From contig NZ_CP100425.1 of assembly GCF_023151555.2 (NCBI RefSeq), forward strand, positions 2,294,001 to 2,358,000: DNA of 64,000 nt, in the 5' to 3' direction. The notes below the pieces were generated by a model. The model saw only the letters and a list, made by a program, of their open reading frames with translations. It ran no database searches and was not told the DNA's origin. Shown piece by piece: positions 1-8,467 of the stretch. The stretch comes from Photobacterium sp. CCB-ST2H9. GTDB taxonomy: Bacteria; Pseudomonadota; Gammaproteobacteria; Enterobacterales; Vibrionaceae. Positions within the stretch are counted from its first letter, which is position 1, and every line of letters begins with the position of its first letter. Made by a program: the position numbers and the translations under genes.

Positions 1-1
1 G

Positions 2-148
2 CTGCTGTTTGCTCTGGACCGTATCTTCGACATGATCCGTACTGCGCTGAACATCACGGGTGATGCTGCCTGTGCCGTGATTGTCGACAGCCTGGTGGGT
101 GAAGAAAAAGCAAAAGACGCCCCAATGGCGACACAGCAAAAAGCATAA
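2..148 (+). CDS. Dicarboxylate/amino acid:cation symporter, C-terminal end (partial)
   Basis: Only the last 48 codons lie in the window, ending with TAA at 146-148; the start is off the left edge. The tail contains the DR-x2-DM-x-RT-x3-N-x2-GD pattern that ends the last transmembrane helix of the DAACS (SDF) family of Na+/H+-driven glutamate, aspartate and C4-dicarboxylate carriers, in which these Asp, Arg and Asn residues help bind substrate. A hydrophilic cytoplasmic tail follows. The exact substrate cannot be read from this fragment. A strong intrinsic terminator follows directly, so this is the last gene of its transcript. Confidence 0.8.
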   Translation: MLFALDRIFDMIRTALNITGDAACAVIVDSLVGEEKAKDAPMATQQKA

Positions 149-172
149 GACTGACGTGCTTTTCTGAATTTC

Positions 173-200
173 AGGCTGCCGGATCCGGCAGCCTTTTTTA
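173..200 (+). terminator. Intrinsic terminator after the symporter gene
   Basis: A perfect inverted repeat (AGGCTGCCGG / CCGGCAGCCT around a central AT) is followed by a run of six T. It lies 24 nt after the symporter stop codon. Confidence 0.9.
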
Positions 201-327
201 TTTCTGCATGACTCATCCAATTTTCGTTCAAACTTCCATCAGATCTGGGTCAGACCAGGTGCATTCTGCTTGCAAGCCAATGCATTATTGATGACCATAT
301 AAATACCTGTTCCCAAAAACCTGATTA

Positions 328-729
328 ATGATGAATTCAGAAAATAATGTTCCTCGCGGCCAGTTATTACTGCGCACGCTAGCTATGCCTGCTGATACAA
401 ACGCCAATGGCGATATTTTCGGTGGATGGATTATGTCGCAGCTGGATTTAGCCGGCGCAATTCTGGCCAAAGAAATTTCCCACGGCAAAGTCGTGACGGT
501 CTCAGTCGATAATATTGTCTTCAAAGCCCCGGTCGGTGTGGGCGATGTGGTGTGTTGCTACGGTGAATGTAAACGTATTGGTAATACGTCCCTGTCGGTC
601 GCGATGGAAGTCTGGGTAAAACCTGTCGGTAATGACGGCATCGGCGAGCGATACAAGGTCAGCGAAGCAACCTTCAATTATGTTGCGATTGATGCCAACG
701 GCAGACCGCGTCCGATTCAAAAAGGATAA
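328..729 (+). CDS. yciA: Acyl-CoA thioesterase YciA (hotdog fold)
   Basis: This 133-residue protein has the YciA-type hotdog-fold signature: MPADTNANGDIFGGW at residues 20-34, with the catalytic-type Asp at 29 in GDIFGG. The family hydrolyses a broad range of short- to long-chain acyl-CoAs in the cytoplasm, helping to balance CoA pools. Length fits the family (about 130 residues). Two adjacent ATG codons (328, 331) are possible starts and the choice changes one residue. It is followed by yciI on the same strand, with a probable terminator between them. Family assignment is secure; the physiological substrate is not shown. Confidence 0.93.
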   Translation: MMNSENNVPRGQLLLRTLAMPADTNANGDIFGGWIMSQLDLAGAILAKEISHGKVVTVSVDNIVFKAPVGVGDVVCCYGECKRIGNTSLSVAMEVWVKPVGNDGIGERYKVSEATFNYVAIDANGRPRPIQKG

Positions 730-735
730 AATATG

Positions 736-763
736 AGCCCTGACCGCTGGTTGGGGCTTTTTC
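736..763 (+). terminator. Probable intrinsic terminator after yciA
   Basis: AGCCCTGACC and GGTTGGGGCT form a 10-bp RNA stem with two G-U wobbles and a 3-nt loop, followed by five T. It starts 7 nt after the yciA stop, so yciI probably has its own promoter or is read by partial read-through. Confidence 0.65.
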
Positions 764-815
764 ATTCCGTTATGATAACGGCTGCATTCCACCACAATAC
801 AGGGAGACAGAACGC

Positions 816-1118
816 ATGTGGTACGTCATTTTTTCTCAAGATGTTGAAAACAGTCTGGAGCGCCGCCTGAGCGTTCGTGAAAAACACCTGGCTCGCCTGA
901 AAGCATTACAAGACGAAGGCCGTCTGCTCGTGGCCGGTCCGATGCCTGCAATCGACAGTGAGAATCCGGGAGAAGCCGGTTTCACAGGCTCAACGGTAAT
1001 TGCTGAGTTTGATTCACTGGAAGCAGCAAAAAGCTGGGCCGACGCAGACCCGTATATTGAAGCCGGCGTTTATGAAAACGTAATTGTCAAACCATTCAAA
1101 AAAGTACTGCCGGCCTGA
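816..1118 (+). CDS. yciI: YciI family protein
   Basis: This 100-residue protein starts MWYVIFSQD and has the compact ferredoxin-like YciI fold, with the [13 protein letters not shown] strand near the C-terminus. YciI proteins are small cytoplasmic dimers with a conserved His/Asp pair and a resemblance to muconolactone isomerase; the cellular role is unsettled. A Shine-Dalgarno sequence (AGGGAG) sits at a suitable distance before the ATG. Its stop codon abuts the ATG of the next gene (1118/1119), so the two are probably translationally coupled. Confidence 0.9.
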   Translation: MWYVIFSQDVENSLERRLSVREKHLARLKALQDEGRLLVAGPMPAIDSENPGEAGFTGSTVIAEFDSLEAAKSWADADPYIEAGVYENVIVKPFKKVLPA

Positions 1119-1535
1119 ATGATGATTCGAACTTCCCTCAAAACCTGGTTTGCTGCTGCTGTGGCTGCAGTCATCGTGACCGGCTGCGCAAAATCGCCGG
1201 ATGAACTCAATAACGAACTGGCAGAGCGCAGGGCGGCCGTGATTAACGCAAAAGCCCCCTACCCGAAAGTTGGCCAGTACCAGATTATGAAAGCCAAAGC
1301 CCATCAGAGCATTGTTGAAATCACAATCCTCTATGGCGGCGGTGGTAAAGTGCCGCCATCTAAGGCCGCACAGGCTGCCGCTGTGAACTTCTGCAACGAT
1401 CCGGAACTGACCCCCATGGTCAGCGAAGGTCTGGGATACATGATCAGCATTCTGGATATGCGGGGCCGCCCTATGGTTCAGCAGCCAATCAATGAACAGT
1501 ACTGCAAACAAATCTCAGCTCAGGGAGCGTCGTAA
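1119..1535 (+). CDS. Small lipoprotein resembling GspS-beta/AspS type II secretion pilotins
   Basis: The 138-residue product has a basic N-terminus, a hydrophobic stretch and a lipobox (VTGC, Cys23), so it should be an acylated lipoprotein. The mature part is small and has two further cysteines (in NFCNDPEL and NEQYCKQ) that could form a disulfide. A short lipoprotein with one intramolecular disulfide matches the GspS-beta/AspS pilotins, which guide secretin GspD to the outer membrane in vibrios. That assignment is from memory of the family and is not certain. It is coupled to yciI upstream and followed by a strong terminator. The vibriolysin in this window would be a typical type II substrate. 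No symbol is given, to avoid confusion with aspartyl-tRNA synthetase. Confidence 0.55.
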   Translation: MMIRTSLKTWFAAAVAAVIVTGCAKSPDELNNELAERRAAVINAKAPYPKVGQYQIMKAKAHQSIVEITILYGGGGKVPPSKAAQAAAVNFCNDPELTPMVSEGLGYMISILDMRGRPMVQQPINEQYCKQISAQGAS

Positions 1536-1549
1536 GGCAGCCTCCTGGC

Positions 1550-1586
1550 AAAAGGGCCGGATAGTGATCCGGCCCTTTTGTTTTTC
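1550..1586. terminator. Bidirectional terminator between convergent genes
   Basis: The stem AAGGGCCGGAT / ATCCGGCCCTT with a 4-nt loop is followed by TTTTGTTTTT on the plus strand. It serves the lipoprotein gene and probably also the convergent methyltransferase gene, whose stop codon lies at its right edge. Confidence 0.88.
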
Positions 1587-2565
1587 ATTTATGACGTATA
1601 CTGATGGCGTCACCACGGCTGCATTCATGCTGCCTTGAGAACACCATGACTTTTAAGGCACTGTCATGATCCCGGTCGGCAAACTCCGGCGGGTTATCCA
1701 GTCGTTCGATGAAACTCAGCTCCGGCGCTTCCTGTGCCATCCCGTCTATCAGGAACTGAGGCGAAACCGCAGGCGAATTGACACAAGCCAGCACTTTACC
1801 CTGCTCACTCAGCATATCCGGTAAACGACGCAAAATTTTGGCGTAGTCCTTCGTCAGAGCAAAGCTTCCCTTCTGAAACGAAGGCGGGTCGATCACAATC
1901 AGATCATAGGGACCGGACTTCTTCAGCTTGCCCCACGACTTAAAAATATCGTGTCCCAGAAAACTCACCTGATTTAAATCATGACCATTCAGTCTGTGGT
2001 TCTCCCGGCCGCGGCTCAACGCTGCCTTGGCCATATCCAGGTTCACCACATGACTGGCACCACCGGCAATTGCAGCCAAAGAAAAACCACAGGTGTAGGC
2101 GAACAGGTTCAGAACCCGCTTGTCATTCGACTGCTCCTGAACCCAGCGTCGACCATATCGCATATCGAGGAACAAGCCATTGTTTTGCTTCTGGCCCAGA
2201 TCAAGTTCGAAGCGAAGTCCGTTTTCGCTGATTTGCTGAAACGTTTTCAGCTCTCCCCAGATGACCTCCATCGGCGAACCCGGTCTGTCTCTATGCTGCA
2301 GGAGCAATGAACTGGCACCAGACAGCTGCCAAACCTGCGATTGCGCCAGCGCCTGCAGTTCATTGTTCAGTGCATCAAGAAATGCGGTATCCGGTTCTTT
2401 GAATAACGAGACCAGTACCTGACCGCCCAGCCAGTCAACCGTCAGTTGCTCCAGTCCTTCCCAGCAACGTCCCCGGCCGTGAAATAAACGGCGGGCTTCT
2501 TCCGGCGGTGACGCCAGTTGAGTCCGCAGGTGTTGAAAAAATTGGGAGAGAGCAGAAGCGTCCAT
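1585..2565 (-). CDS. Class I SAM-dependent methyltransferase, RlmI/RlmK-like (probable rRNA 5-methylcytosine type)
   Basis: The 326-residue protein has a Rossmann methyltransferase core: NLFAYTCGFS at 153-162 (SAM loop), the acidic NLDMAK at 175-180, and the catalytic DPPSFQKG at 226-233. DPPSF is typical of COG1092 rRNA methyltransferases such as RlmI (m5C) and the RlmK half of RlmKL. It lacks a recognisable PUA domain and is shorter than RlmI (about 396 residues), so it is a separate subgroup common in vibrios. It is the last gene of a probable three-gene minus-strand run (NSS transporter, pseudouridine synthase, methyltransferase). The exact target base is unknown. Confidence 0.82.
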   Translation of the reverse strand: MDASALSQFFQHLRTQLASPPEEARRLFHGRGRCWEGLEQLTVDWLGGQVLVSLFKEPDTAFLDALNNELQALAQSQVWQLSGASSLLLQHRDRPGSPMEVIWGELKTFQQISENGLRFELDLGQKQNNGLFLDMRYGRRWVQEQSNDKRVLNLFAYTCGFSLAAIAGGASHVVNLDMAKAALSRGRENHRLNGHDLNQVSFLGHDIFKSWGKLKKSGPYDLIVIDPPSFQKGSFALTKDYAKILRRLPDMLSEQGKVLACVNSPAVSPQFLIDGMAQEAPELSFIERLDNPPEFADRDHDSALKVMVFSRQHECSRGDAISIRHK

Positions 2566-2623
2566 GAATCACCGTACAAAGAAAAATGAAAAAAGATTAA
2601 ATATCAGCCGTTCTCAAAGCTGC

Positions 2624-3328
2624 TCAGTCATGAGCAGATTTCAGCAGACCCGACGGAAGTGACGGCCAGTCCAGTGTCCAGGGGGATGACCAGTCTTGCA
2701 GTGCCGACTGTACCTCTGTCGTCTGCCAGAGATCACCCTGTTCAGGCGGGCAAAGAAAGCGATAGGTTGTTCCCAGATAGATAAACTGAAGCCCGTAGGC
2801 GTGAAGATAGCCGCGATCCGATGCCTCGTGACCATAAATATCATCGCCGGTAATCCCTGAACCGACACTTTTCAGCGCCACACGGATCTGATGGGTTTTA
2901 CCGGTATAAGGCTTGCACAGAAACAGTCTCCGCCCTTCCCCGGCCGCCGTGGAAATAAACTGAGTCACCGCCGGGTTCTGCCGGCTGGTTTCCAGCTTCC
3001 AGCTCCGTCGGCGCGAACGGCTCATGTCGCCCATCACTGTCCCCTGTTTTTTCTTCGGCTTTTTACTGCCGATCGCCAGGTAGTACTTCTCCACTTCCCG
3101 GCGGGCAAAGCTCCCCGACAGCGCCGATGCAGCATCCGCATGGCGACCAAGCAACAGGATACCGGAGGTCATCTTATCCAGACGATGTATCAGGTACAGC
3201 TGTGCATCACCCGTCGCTGCCGCGATCTCTGCCAGCAGGGGCTGATCATTGTCATCTTTGTGGACACTGACATTCGCATGCTTGCAAATGACCAGAAAAT
3301 CGGGAGTTTGGTGAAGCAGTGTAAACAT
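2624..3328 (-). CDS. RluA-family pseudouridine synthase (TIGR01621 type)
   Basis: The 234-residue protein contains HRLDKMTSG at 48-56, the RluA-family motif II with catalytic Asp51, and a later KTHQIRVAL motif that positions RNA. The family isomerises uridine to pseudouridine in rRNA or tRNA. Size and sequence style match the small Vibrionaceae/Shewanella subgroup TIGR01621, whose target RNA is not established. There is no S4 domain. It lies 58 nt before the methyltransferase gene and 82 nt after the transporter gene on the same strand; two RNA-modification enzymes in a row suggests, but does not prove, a shared rRNA maturation role. Confidence 0.85.
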   Translation of the reverse strand: MFTLLHQTPDFLVICKHANVSVHKDDNDQPLLAEIAAATGDAQLYLIHRLDKMTSGILLLGRHADAASALSGSFARREVEKYYLAIGSKKPKKKQGTVMGDMSRSRRRSWKLETSRQNPAVTQFISTAAGEGRRLFLCKPYTGKTHQIRVALKSVGSGITGDDIYGHEASDRGYLHAYGLQFIYLGTTYRFLCPPEQGDLWQTTEVQSALQDWSSPWTLDWPSLPSGLLKSAHD

Positions 3329-3410
3329 GGCTCAGTGCTATTTCGATCAGGAAAGCGGCAGTATACCGACTCTTCCGGACAGTGCCAGTTTTCTGCGCCC
3401 CGCCACCGCG

Positions 3411-4742
3411 CTACTGCAGAAAAAAGACCAGCAACATCAGCACCGGACAGACAATCCGGACATACCAGGGCCAGATCCGCCAGAACAGGCTGGCTTCCAG
3501 TTCCGGATATCCCGCTTTAATTTCGTTCAGAACCTTATCCCGATGCCATATCCAACCCACCAGAATGGCAAAAATCATCCCGATGATCGGCTGTGCATAA
3601 GCCGTCGTCATGGTAATCACAAAGCCAAATAACGACTCAAAATTAAAAACAATCACCGTAGAAACGACACTGATCACCCCGCCAATCCACCATACGGCCC
3701 AGTGCCTGGTATGATTCAGCTCTTCAATCACACAGGAAACCGGCACCTCCAGCATGGAAATTGACGACGTCAGTGCGGCAATGACCATCAGGATAAAAAA
3801 CAGGGTACTGACGAGGATGCCTACACCTCCCATCGTCTCAAACATCGATGGCAGCACACTGAACACCAGAGTATCCGACGCCAGCAAAGCACCGGTATCG
3901 TCATAAATCACCACACCATGATTCTGCGCGACAAACATGGCTGGCAGAATGAGCATCCCCGCAAGAAACGCAACACCGGTATCCAGTAAAGCCACCTGCG
4001 CTGCAGTCTTCGGCAGGTTGGCTGATTTGTCCAGATAAGAGCCATAAACCATCATGGTGCAAACACCCAGCGACAGAGAAAAGAATGCCTGCCCCATCGC
4101 ACTCACAATCAGTTTGGGCGATAAATGGCTGGCATCCGGCACCAGATACACACGCAGCCCTTCCCAGGCACCATCCTGCGTCAGGATATAAATCACCATC
4201 ACCACAAAAAGCAGCAGCAATACCGGCATCAGGCGGGTCGACCATTTTTCAATGCCGTCCGTGACCCCGCTTCTGACCACCATCACCGTCAGCCACATAA
4301 ACACCAGCATGAGGATCAGGTTTCTCTCCACACCAAATTCTTCCAGCCACTGGGCCTGAGCTGTCAGTCCCAGTAAATCCAGAACCGGGGCAACCAGATA
4401 ACCCAGCAGCCAGCCGGCAACAATCGCATAAAAACTGAGAATCAGCGAAACGGCAATCATCCCGGCTAACCCGACGAATCCCATCAGAGCCCGTTGCTGA
4501 GGCCAGACCTTGCGCAGAGAAGTGATCGGGTCGGCATTTCCGTAACGACCTATCGTCAGCTCTGCCACCAGCAAAGGGTAAGCCAGTGCAAACACCATGA
4601 GCAGATAAACGATTAAAAAGACCGCCCCGCCATTGCTGGCTGCCTGTGTCGGAAATCCCCAGATGTTGCCTAAGCCAACGGCCGAACCCGCAGCTGCCAG
4701 AATAAAACCAATACGTGAACTAAAATGCGCTCTGGTTGCCAT
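3411..4742 (-). CDS. Sodium-dependent transporter, NSS/SNF family
   Basis: The 443-residue integral membrane protein starts with the NSS hallmark of helix 1 (AAAGSAVGLGNIWGFP, residues 16-31, the unwound Na+/substrate site) and has about 11 hydrophobic helices, as in MhsT-type bacterial members. NSS carriers use the Na+ gradient to import amino acids such as tryptophan, leucine or tyrosine; the substrate here cannot be told. It is transcribed away from the cardiolipin synthase gene, sharing a 179-bp divergent intergenic region, and leads the minus-strand run containing the two RNA-modification genes. Confidence 0.9.
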   Translation of the reverse strand: MATRAHFSSRIGFILAAAGSAVGLGNIWGFPTQAASNGGAVFLIVYLLMVFALAYPLLVAELTIGRYGNADPITSLRKVWPQQRALMGFVGLAGMIAVSLILSFYAIVAGWLLGYLVAPVLDLLGLTAQAQWLEEFGVERNLILMLVFMWLTVMVVRSGVTDGIEKWSTRLMPVLLLLFVVMVIYILTQDGAWEGLRVYLVPDASHLSPKLIVSAMGQAFFSLSLGVCTMMVYGSYLDKSANLPKTAAQVALLDTGVAFLAGMLILPAMFVAQNHGVVIYDDTGALLASDTLVFSVLPSMFETMGGVGILVSTLFFILMVIAALTSSISMLEVPVSCVIEELNHTRHWAVWWIGGVISVVSTVIVFNFESLFGFVITMTTAYAQPIIGMIFAILVGWIWHRDKVLNEIKAGYPELEASLFWRIWPWYVRIVCPVLMLLVFFLQ

Positions 4743-4921
4743 AGTGACTACTCGGTAAAGGCATGATGCTTACAAGATAAGACACTCTGCCCGGCCCCGC
4801 ACCTTCACTACTGATACACAATGAACATTTAACGCAGCCAACTTTTTCTTAAACCTATGTTTTACAGAGATTCCGGTGCAGAATAGACCCCGGGTATGCA
4901 ATAGAGAGACAAGCAACATTT

Positions 4922-6379
4922 ATGGACCACATTTATCAAGTTTTAGCCTGGCTCAGCCTGTTCGCTTACTGGATGGCTATCGCCGCCGTAACCATGCGTG
5001 TCGTATTCAAACGGCGCGTTGTCGGCGTTTCTCTGGCTTGGCTGATGATCATTTACATCATTCCCATCGGCGGTATTGTTGCCTATCTGATGTTTGGGGA
5101 GCTGAATCTTGGTAAAAAGCGGGCGCTACGGGCAAAAGAAATGTTCGACCCCTTTGCGAACTGGTTCCGGCAGCTTTATACCTGCCCCGGCCATCAGCCT
5201 CAGTTACTGAACCATCATGCCAAGCCCATACACGATCTGTGCGAAAACCGGCTGGGTATCCCGGCACTGGTCGGGAACACAATGACACTGCAGGATAAAC
5301 CGCATGATATTTTACGCGCGCTGATCCGGGATATTCACCAGGCACACCGTTCTATTCATCTGGAGTTCTATATCTGGCACCCGGGCGGATTAGCGGATGA
5401 AGTTGCGACAGCACTCATTCTGGCGGCAAAACGCGGGGTGAAGGTCAGGCTTCTGCTCGATTCCGCCGGCAGCATGCGATTTTTCCGTTCCCACTGGCCA
5501 CGGCTTATGCAGCATGCCGGAATCGAAATAACCGAGGCACTGGCGGTGACGCCATTCCGGATGTTCCTGCGCAGGCTGGATTTGCGGCAGCACCGTAAAA
5601 TCGTCGTGATCGATGCTGAAATTGCGTATACCGGTTCGATGAATATGGTTGACCCGGCGTTTTTCAAAACCGACGCCGGTGTGGGCCAGTGGATTGATGT
5701 GATGGTCCGGGTCACAGGGCCGACCGTTGCCGTGCTGAACTGTATTCAGGCCTGGGACTGGGAAGTCGAAACCGGACAGCGCTTTTTACCACCGGTTCCG
5801 GAATGCAGTCTGTCCCATCCTGCAACGGACAATGACATGATTCAGGTGATTCCATCCGGGCCCGGGATGCCTGATGAAATCATCCATCAGGTCCTGCTGA
5901 TCAGCATTTATCAGGCCCGTGAAAGTGTGGTCATTACCACCCCGTACTTTGTGCCCAGCGAACACTTACTGCATGCTTTAATCAGCGCCGCGGAACGTGG
6001 CATAGACGTGCATATTGTTATCCCGGCCAAGAATGACTCTGTAATGGTGGAATGGGCCAGCCGTTCATTTTTCGCGGAGCTGCTGAACGCAGGCGTTACG
6101 ATTCACCGCTTCAGCGGCGGCCTGCTGCACACCAAATCAGTGGTCGTGGATGGCGCTCACTGCTTAATCGGCACCGTCAACCTGGACATGCGAAGCCTGT
6201 GGCTCAACTTCGAAGTGACTCTGTCAGTCGATAATCCGGAGTTCACCCAGCAAGTTTCAGGTTTACAGCAGGAATATATGAAACAATCTACCCAAATCGA
6301 TCCCCAGACATGGCAGCAACGCTCATTGGGACATAAATTTCTTGAGCAGTGTTTTTATATGTTCAGCCCGCTGCTCTAG
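4922..6379 (+). CDS. cls: Cardiolipin synthase (ClsA type)
   Basis: The 485-residue membrane protein has two N-terminal hydrophobic helices (about 5-25 and 35-58) and two phospholipase-D HKD motifs: H224-x-K226-x4-D231 followed by TGSMNM, and H403-x-K405-x4-D410 followed by GTVNLDMRS. ClsA condenses two phosphatidylglycerols to cardiolipin and glycerol at the inner membrane. Length and the two N-terminal helices match ClsA rather than ClsB or ClsC. It is monocistronic, preceded by the divergent promoter region shared with the NSS gene and followed by a hairpin without a clear T-run. E. coli clsA is osmotically regulated; nothing here shows that directly. Confidence 0.93.
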   Translation: MDHIYQVLAWLSLFAYWMAIAAVTMRVVFKRRVVGVSLAWLMIIYIIPIGGIVAYLMFGELNLGKKRALRAKEMFDPFANWFRQLYTCPGHQPQLLNHHAKPIHDLCENRLGIPALVGNTMTLQDKPHDILRALIRDIHQAHRSIHLEFYIWHPGGLADEVATALILAAKRGVKVRLLLDSAGSMRFFRSHWPRLMQHAGIEITEALAVTPFRMFLRRLDLRQHRKIVVIDAEIAYTGSMNMVDPAFFKTDAGVGQWIDVMVRVTGPTVAVLNCIQAWDWEVETGQRFLPPVPECSLSHPATDNDMIQVIPSGPGMPDEIIHQVLLISIYQARESVVITTPYFVPSEHLLHALISAAERGIDVHIVIPAKNDSVMVEWASRSFFAELLNAGVTIHRFSGGLLHTKSVVVDGAHCLIGTVNLDMRSLWLNFEVTLSVDNPEFTQQVSGLQQEYMKQSTQIDPQTWQQRSLGHKFLEQCFYMFSPLL

Positions 6380-6765
6380 AGAACTCTGAAATTCTGCCGG
6401 ACATTTGATTGACCTCTGATCCTGACGGTATTTCCGTCAGGATCAAAATGCCCAGAAATACGGCTTATATGGACGGAATCGCATATATCAGTAAAAACTG
6501 AAACACCATTACTGATATGCAACCTGAGGAGCTTTTCGGAAATTGGAATTAGGATCACCTGAAACCCATATAAATAAAATCCTACCAAGCCTGTTCAGGC
6601 CATTCAAAAATCCACAAATATTTCATAAATATAAATTATTGTAAGGAATAATACTTACATACCAATCATTCTTCTGCTCACAATCATGCGATAAAAGTAT
6701 TGCTTTGCTTCTTTATGTGACTATCTTTGTATTTAAGCGTTAAACACACAAAAGCTGAGGGAAGC
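6380..6765. other. Intergenic region with one hairpin
   Basis: No convincing gene is seen in these 386 bases. An 11-bp perfect inverted repeat (GATCCTGACGG, 6418-6428 and 6434-6444, 5-nt loop) follows cls but lacks a T-run on either strand, so it may stabilise the 3' end of the message rather than terminate it. The right half is AT-rich and should hold the promoter of the next operon. Confidence 0.5.
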
Positions 6766-7281
6766 GTGAGTCTTGGGAAGTTTTTATCATTTGCAGTCGA
6801 TACCCTCAGATTCAGCTTGCCGCTGGTATGTTGCCTGATTGTATTTCCTGCATTTTCGCTCACACTGCCTCCCATCGTGATCACGGGTTTATCACAGGAA
6901 AACCATCCTGTTGAAATTGAGCTGACGCGGGAAGATATTGCCAGCTTTCAGCAAGATACCATTGTCACAACGTTGCCCTGGATAAACGGCAGCGCACGTT
7001 TTTCCGGCGTCAAACTTCAGTCACTGCTTACTCATTACCAATTAAAACCCGGCACAATTCATTTGTCTGCCCTGAATCAATACAGCGCCGAATTAAAATG
7101 GCAAGACATGGAAAAATATCAGCCTTTACTGGCAGTTCGCCGCGACAATGATTGGATGAAAGTCCGGGACTATGGTCCCTTCTGGCTCATTTTTTCTCTG
7201 GACAATTATCCGGAACTGGCCAATAGCGGTTTTCTGGACAAAATGGTCTGGCAATTAAACAAAATCAGCGTGGTGCCGTAA
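6766..7281 (+). CDS. Periplasmic oxidoreductase-like protein with a YedY/sulfite-oxidase-type molybdopterin-binding fold
   Basis: The product is 171 residues if translation starts at the GTG at 6766, preceded by GAGGGA; the open frame extends back to a TTG at 6727 without a good ribosome site. A hydrophobic export signal (SLPLVCCLIVFPAFS) is followed by a compact domain containing VRDYGPFWLIF, which resembles the DKGPLWIVYP strand of the oxidoreductase molybdopterin-binding family. Proteins this small lack the cofactor-binding cysteine region and probably act as ligand or redox sensors. The next gene, a membrane GGDEF protein, starts 1 nt after its stop, a recurring pairing that suggests this protein senses for the cyclase. 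Confidence 0.65.
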   Translation: MSLGKFLSFAVDTLRFSLPLVCCLIVFPAFSLTLPPIVITGLSQENHPVEIELTREDIASFQQDTIVTTLPWINGSARFSGVKLQSLLTHYQLKPGTIHLSALNQYSAELKWQDMEKYQPLLAVRRDNDWMKVRDYGPFWLIFSLDNYPELANSGFLDKMVWQLNKISVVP

Positions 7282-7282
7282 C

Positions 7283-8467
7283 GTGGTCTATTTCAAATCG
7301 CTCAGGATGTTTCATTTGTCCGGAATGCCATGGATGAAAAAGCTGCTATTTGTCGCAGCGCCCCTGCTTATTCTGTTCACCTTTGTCTCGGTCAGCTCAC
7401 TGGAGTCCAATGCCGAATCTGTCAGTAAGGATCAGAATCTTGCCAGCTGGTTCATGATGCAATTGAGTGATGAATACAGTGAACTGATTTTTCAGCTTCA
7501 GGAATATGAGGCCGGACGTGCCGACCGAAATACTGTACTGCTGCAGTACGAAATTCTGCTCAGCCGCTTTAACTCCATCAACGTCAGCAGTCAGGTCAAA
7601 CGGCTTCATGATATCTTCGGTTCCCTGCAAACCTTCAATGAACACTATCTGCTGGTCAAAAGCTACGAATCTTCGCTGCGTCATCTGAGCGAAAGAGATC
7701 AGGCTCATGGGTTACTGATAACTCTGAAGACCAACTACGACAACATGATGGGCTATGCACTCAAAACTTTTCTCTACTCCAACAACACATTACGTTCAAA
7801 ATTAGATGGTTTTATTTCCCTGCGCTGGCTCATACATGCTTTGCTGCTGTCTACGATCCTGATCGGCGTGATGATGATTTACCTGCTCAAAAAAGAGTCA
7901 GAAACACACCACAAACTGGCGATGTATGACTCGCTGACAGGCATTCACAACCGGCTCTGGCTGAACCGAAAACTGAAAGATCTGGAGAAAAACGGCACCG
8001 AGTTTGCGTTTTTCCTGATTGATTTGAACGGATTTAAGGAAGTGAATGACACCCTGGGACATGGTGCAGGCGATCAGTTGCTCAAAACCGTTGCCCGCCG
8101 TTTGGATAACCTGACTCACGATGGCATGGATGTAGCCAGAATGGGGGGAGATGAATTTGCCGTCATTCAGGTTTTTCCTCATGCCGTAAACAAAGAATAT
8201 GTCTCCCAATTCCTGATCAATACGCTGGATCACGTCTTGCGGATTCCCATTCTGTTAAGCCATCGCGAAATCACCGTGTCTGCCAGCATCGGGCTGAGCG
8301 TGTTCACGCCCGGCAGTAAAAGTATCTCTGATTTACTGCAAGAGGCTGATTTCTCAATGTATGAAATGAAGCAGCAACTGAAGGTTGAACACACCTTTCC
8401 CCTCAGCCCGTTGCATCAGCCCAATGCAGACATGATGTCTGAGTATATCGAACGCCGGCCTTCTTAA
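7283..8467 (+). CDS. Membrane diguanylate cyclase (GGDEF domain)
   Basis: The 394-residue protein starts at a GTG (7283); an in-frame ATG at 7307 is possible. It has transmembrane helices at about 19-38 and 182-203 flanking a mostly helical periplasmic domain, then a cytoplasmic GGDEF domain with DSLTGIHNR (216-224), LIDLNGFKEVND (metal/GTP site) and an intact GGDEF at 288-292. It should make cyclic-di-GMP from GTP. The inhibitory-site RxxD expected before GGDEF is absent (the aligned residues read HDGM), so product inhibition is probably weak. It is coupled to the preceding periplasmic protein and its end overlaps the convergent SRPBCC gene by 4 nt. Confidence 0.92.
   Translation: MVYFKSLRMFHLSGMPWMKKLLFVAAPLLILFTFVSVSSLESNAESVSKDQNLASWFMMQLSDEYSELIFQLQEYEAGRADRNTVLLQYEILLSRFNSINVSSQVKRLHDIFGSLQTFNEHYLLVKSYESSLRHLSERDQAHGLLITLKTNYDNMMGYALKTFLYSNNTLRSKLDGFISLRWLIHALLLSTILIGVMMIYLLKKESETHHKLAMYDSLTGIHNRLWLNRKLKDLEKNGTEFAFFLIDLNGFKEVNDTLGHGAGDQLLKTVARRLDNLTHDGMDVARMGGDEFAVIQVFPHAVNKEYVSQFLINTLDHVLRIPILLSHREITVSASIGLSVFTPGSKSISDLLQEADFSMYEMKQQLKVEHTFPLSPLHQPNADMMSEYIERRPS

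Noticed and set aside
2891..3520. 209-codon plus-strand open frame over the pseudouridine synthase gene
   Set aside because: It is a shadow of minus-strand coding sequence with Arg/Gln/His-rich, non-protein-like composition.
6376..6588. 70-codon minus-strand open frame after cls
   Set aside because: Starts with TTG without a ribosome site and covers a hairpin; judged chance.
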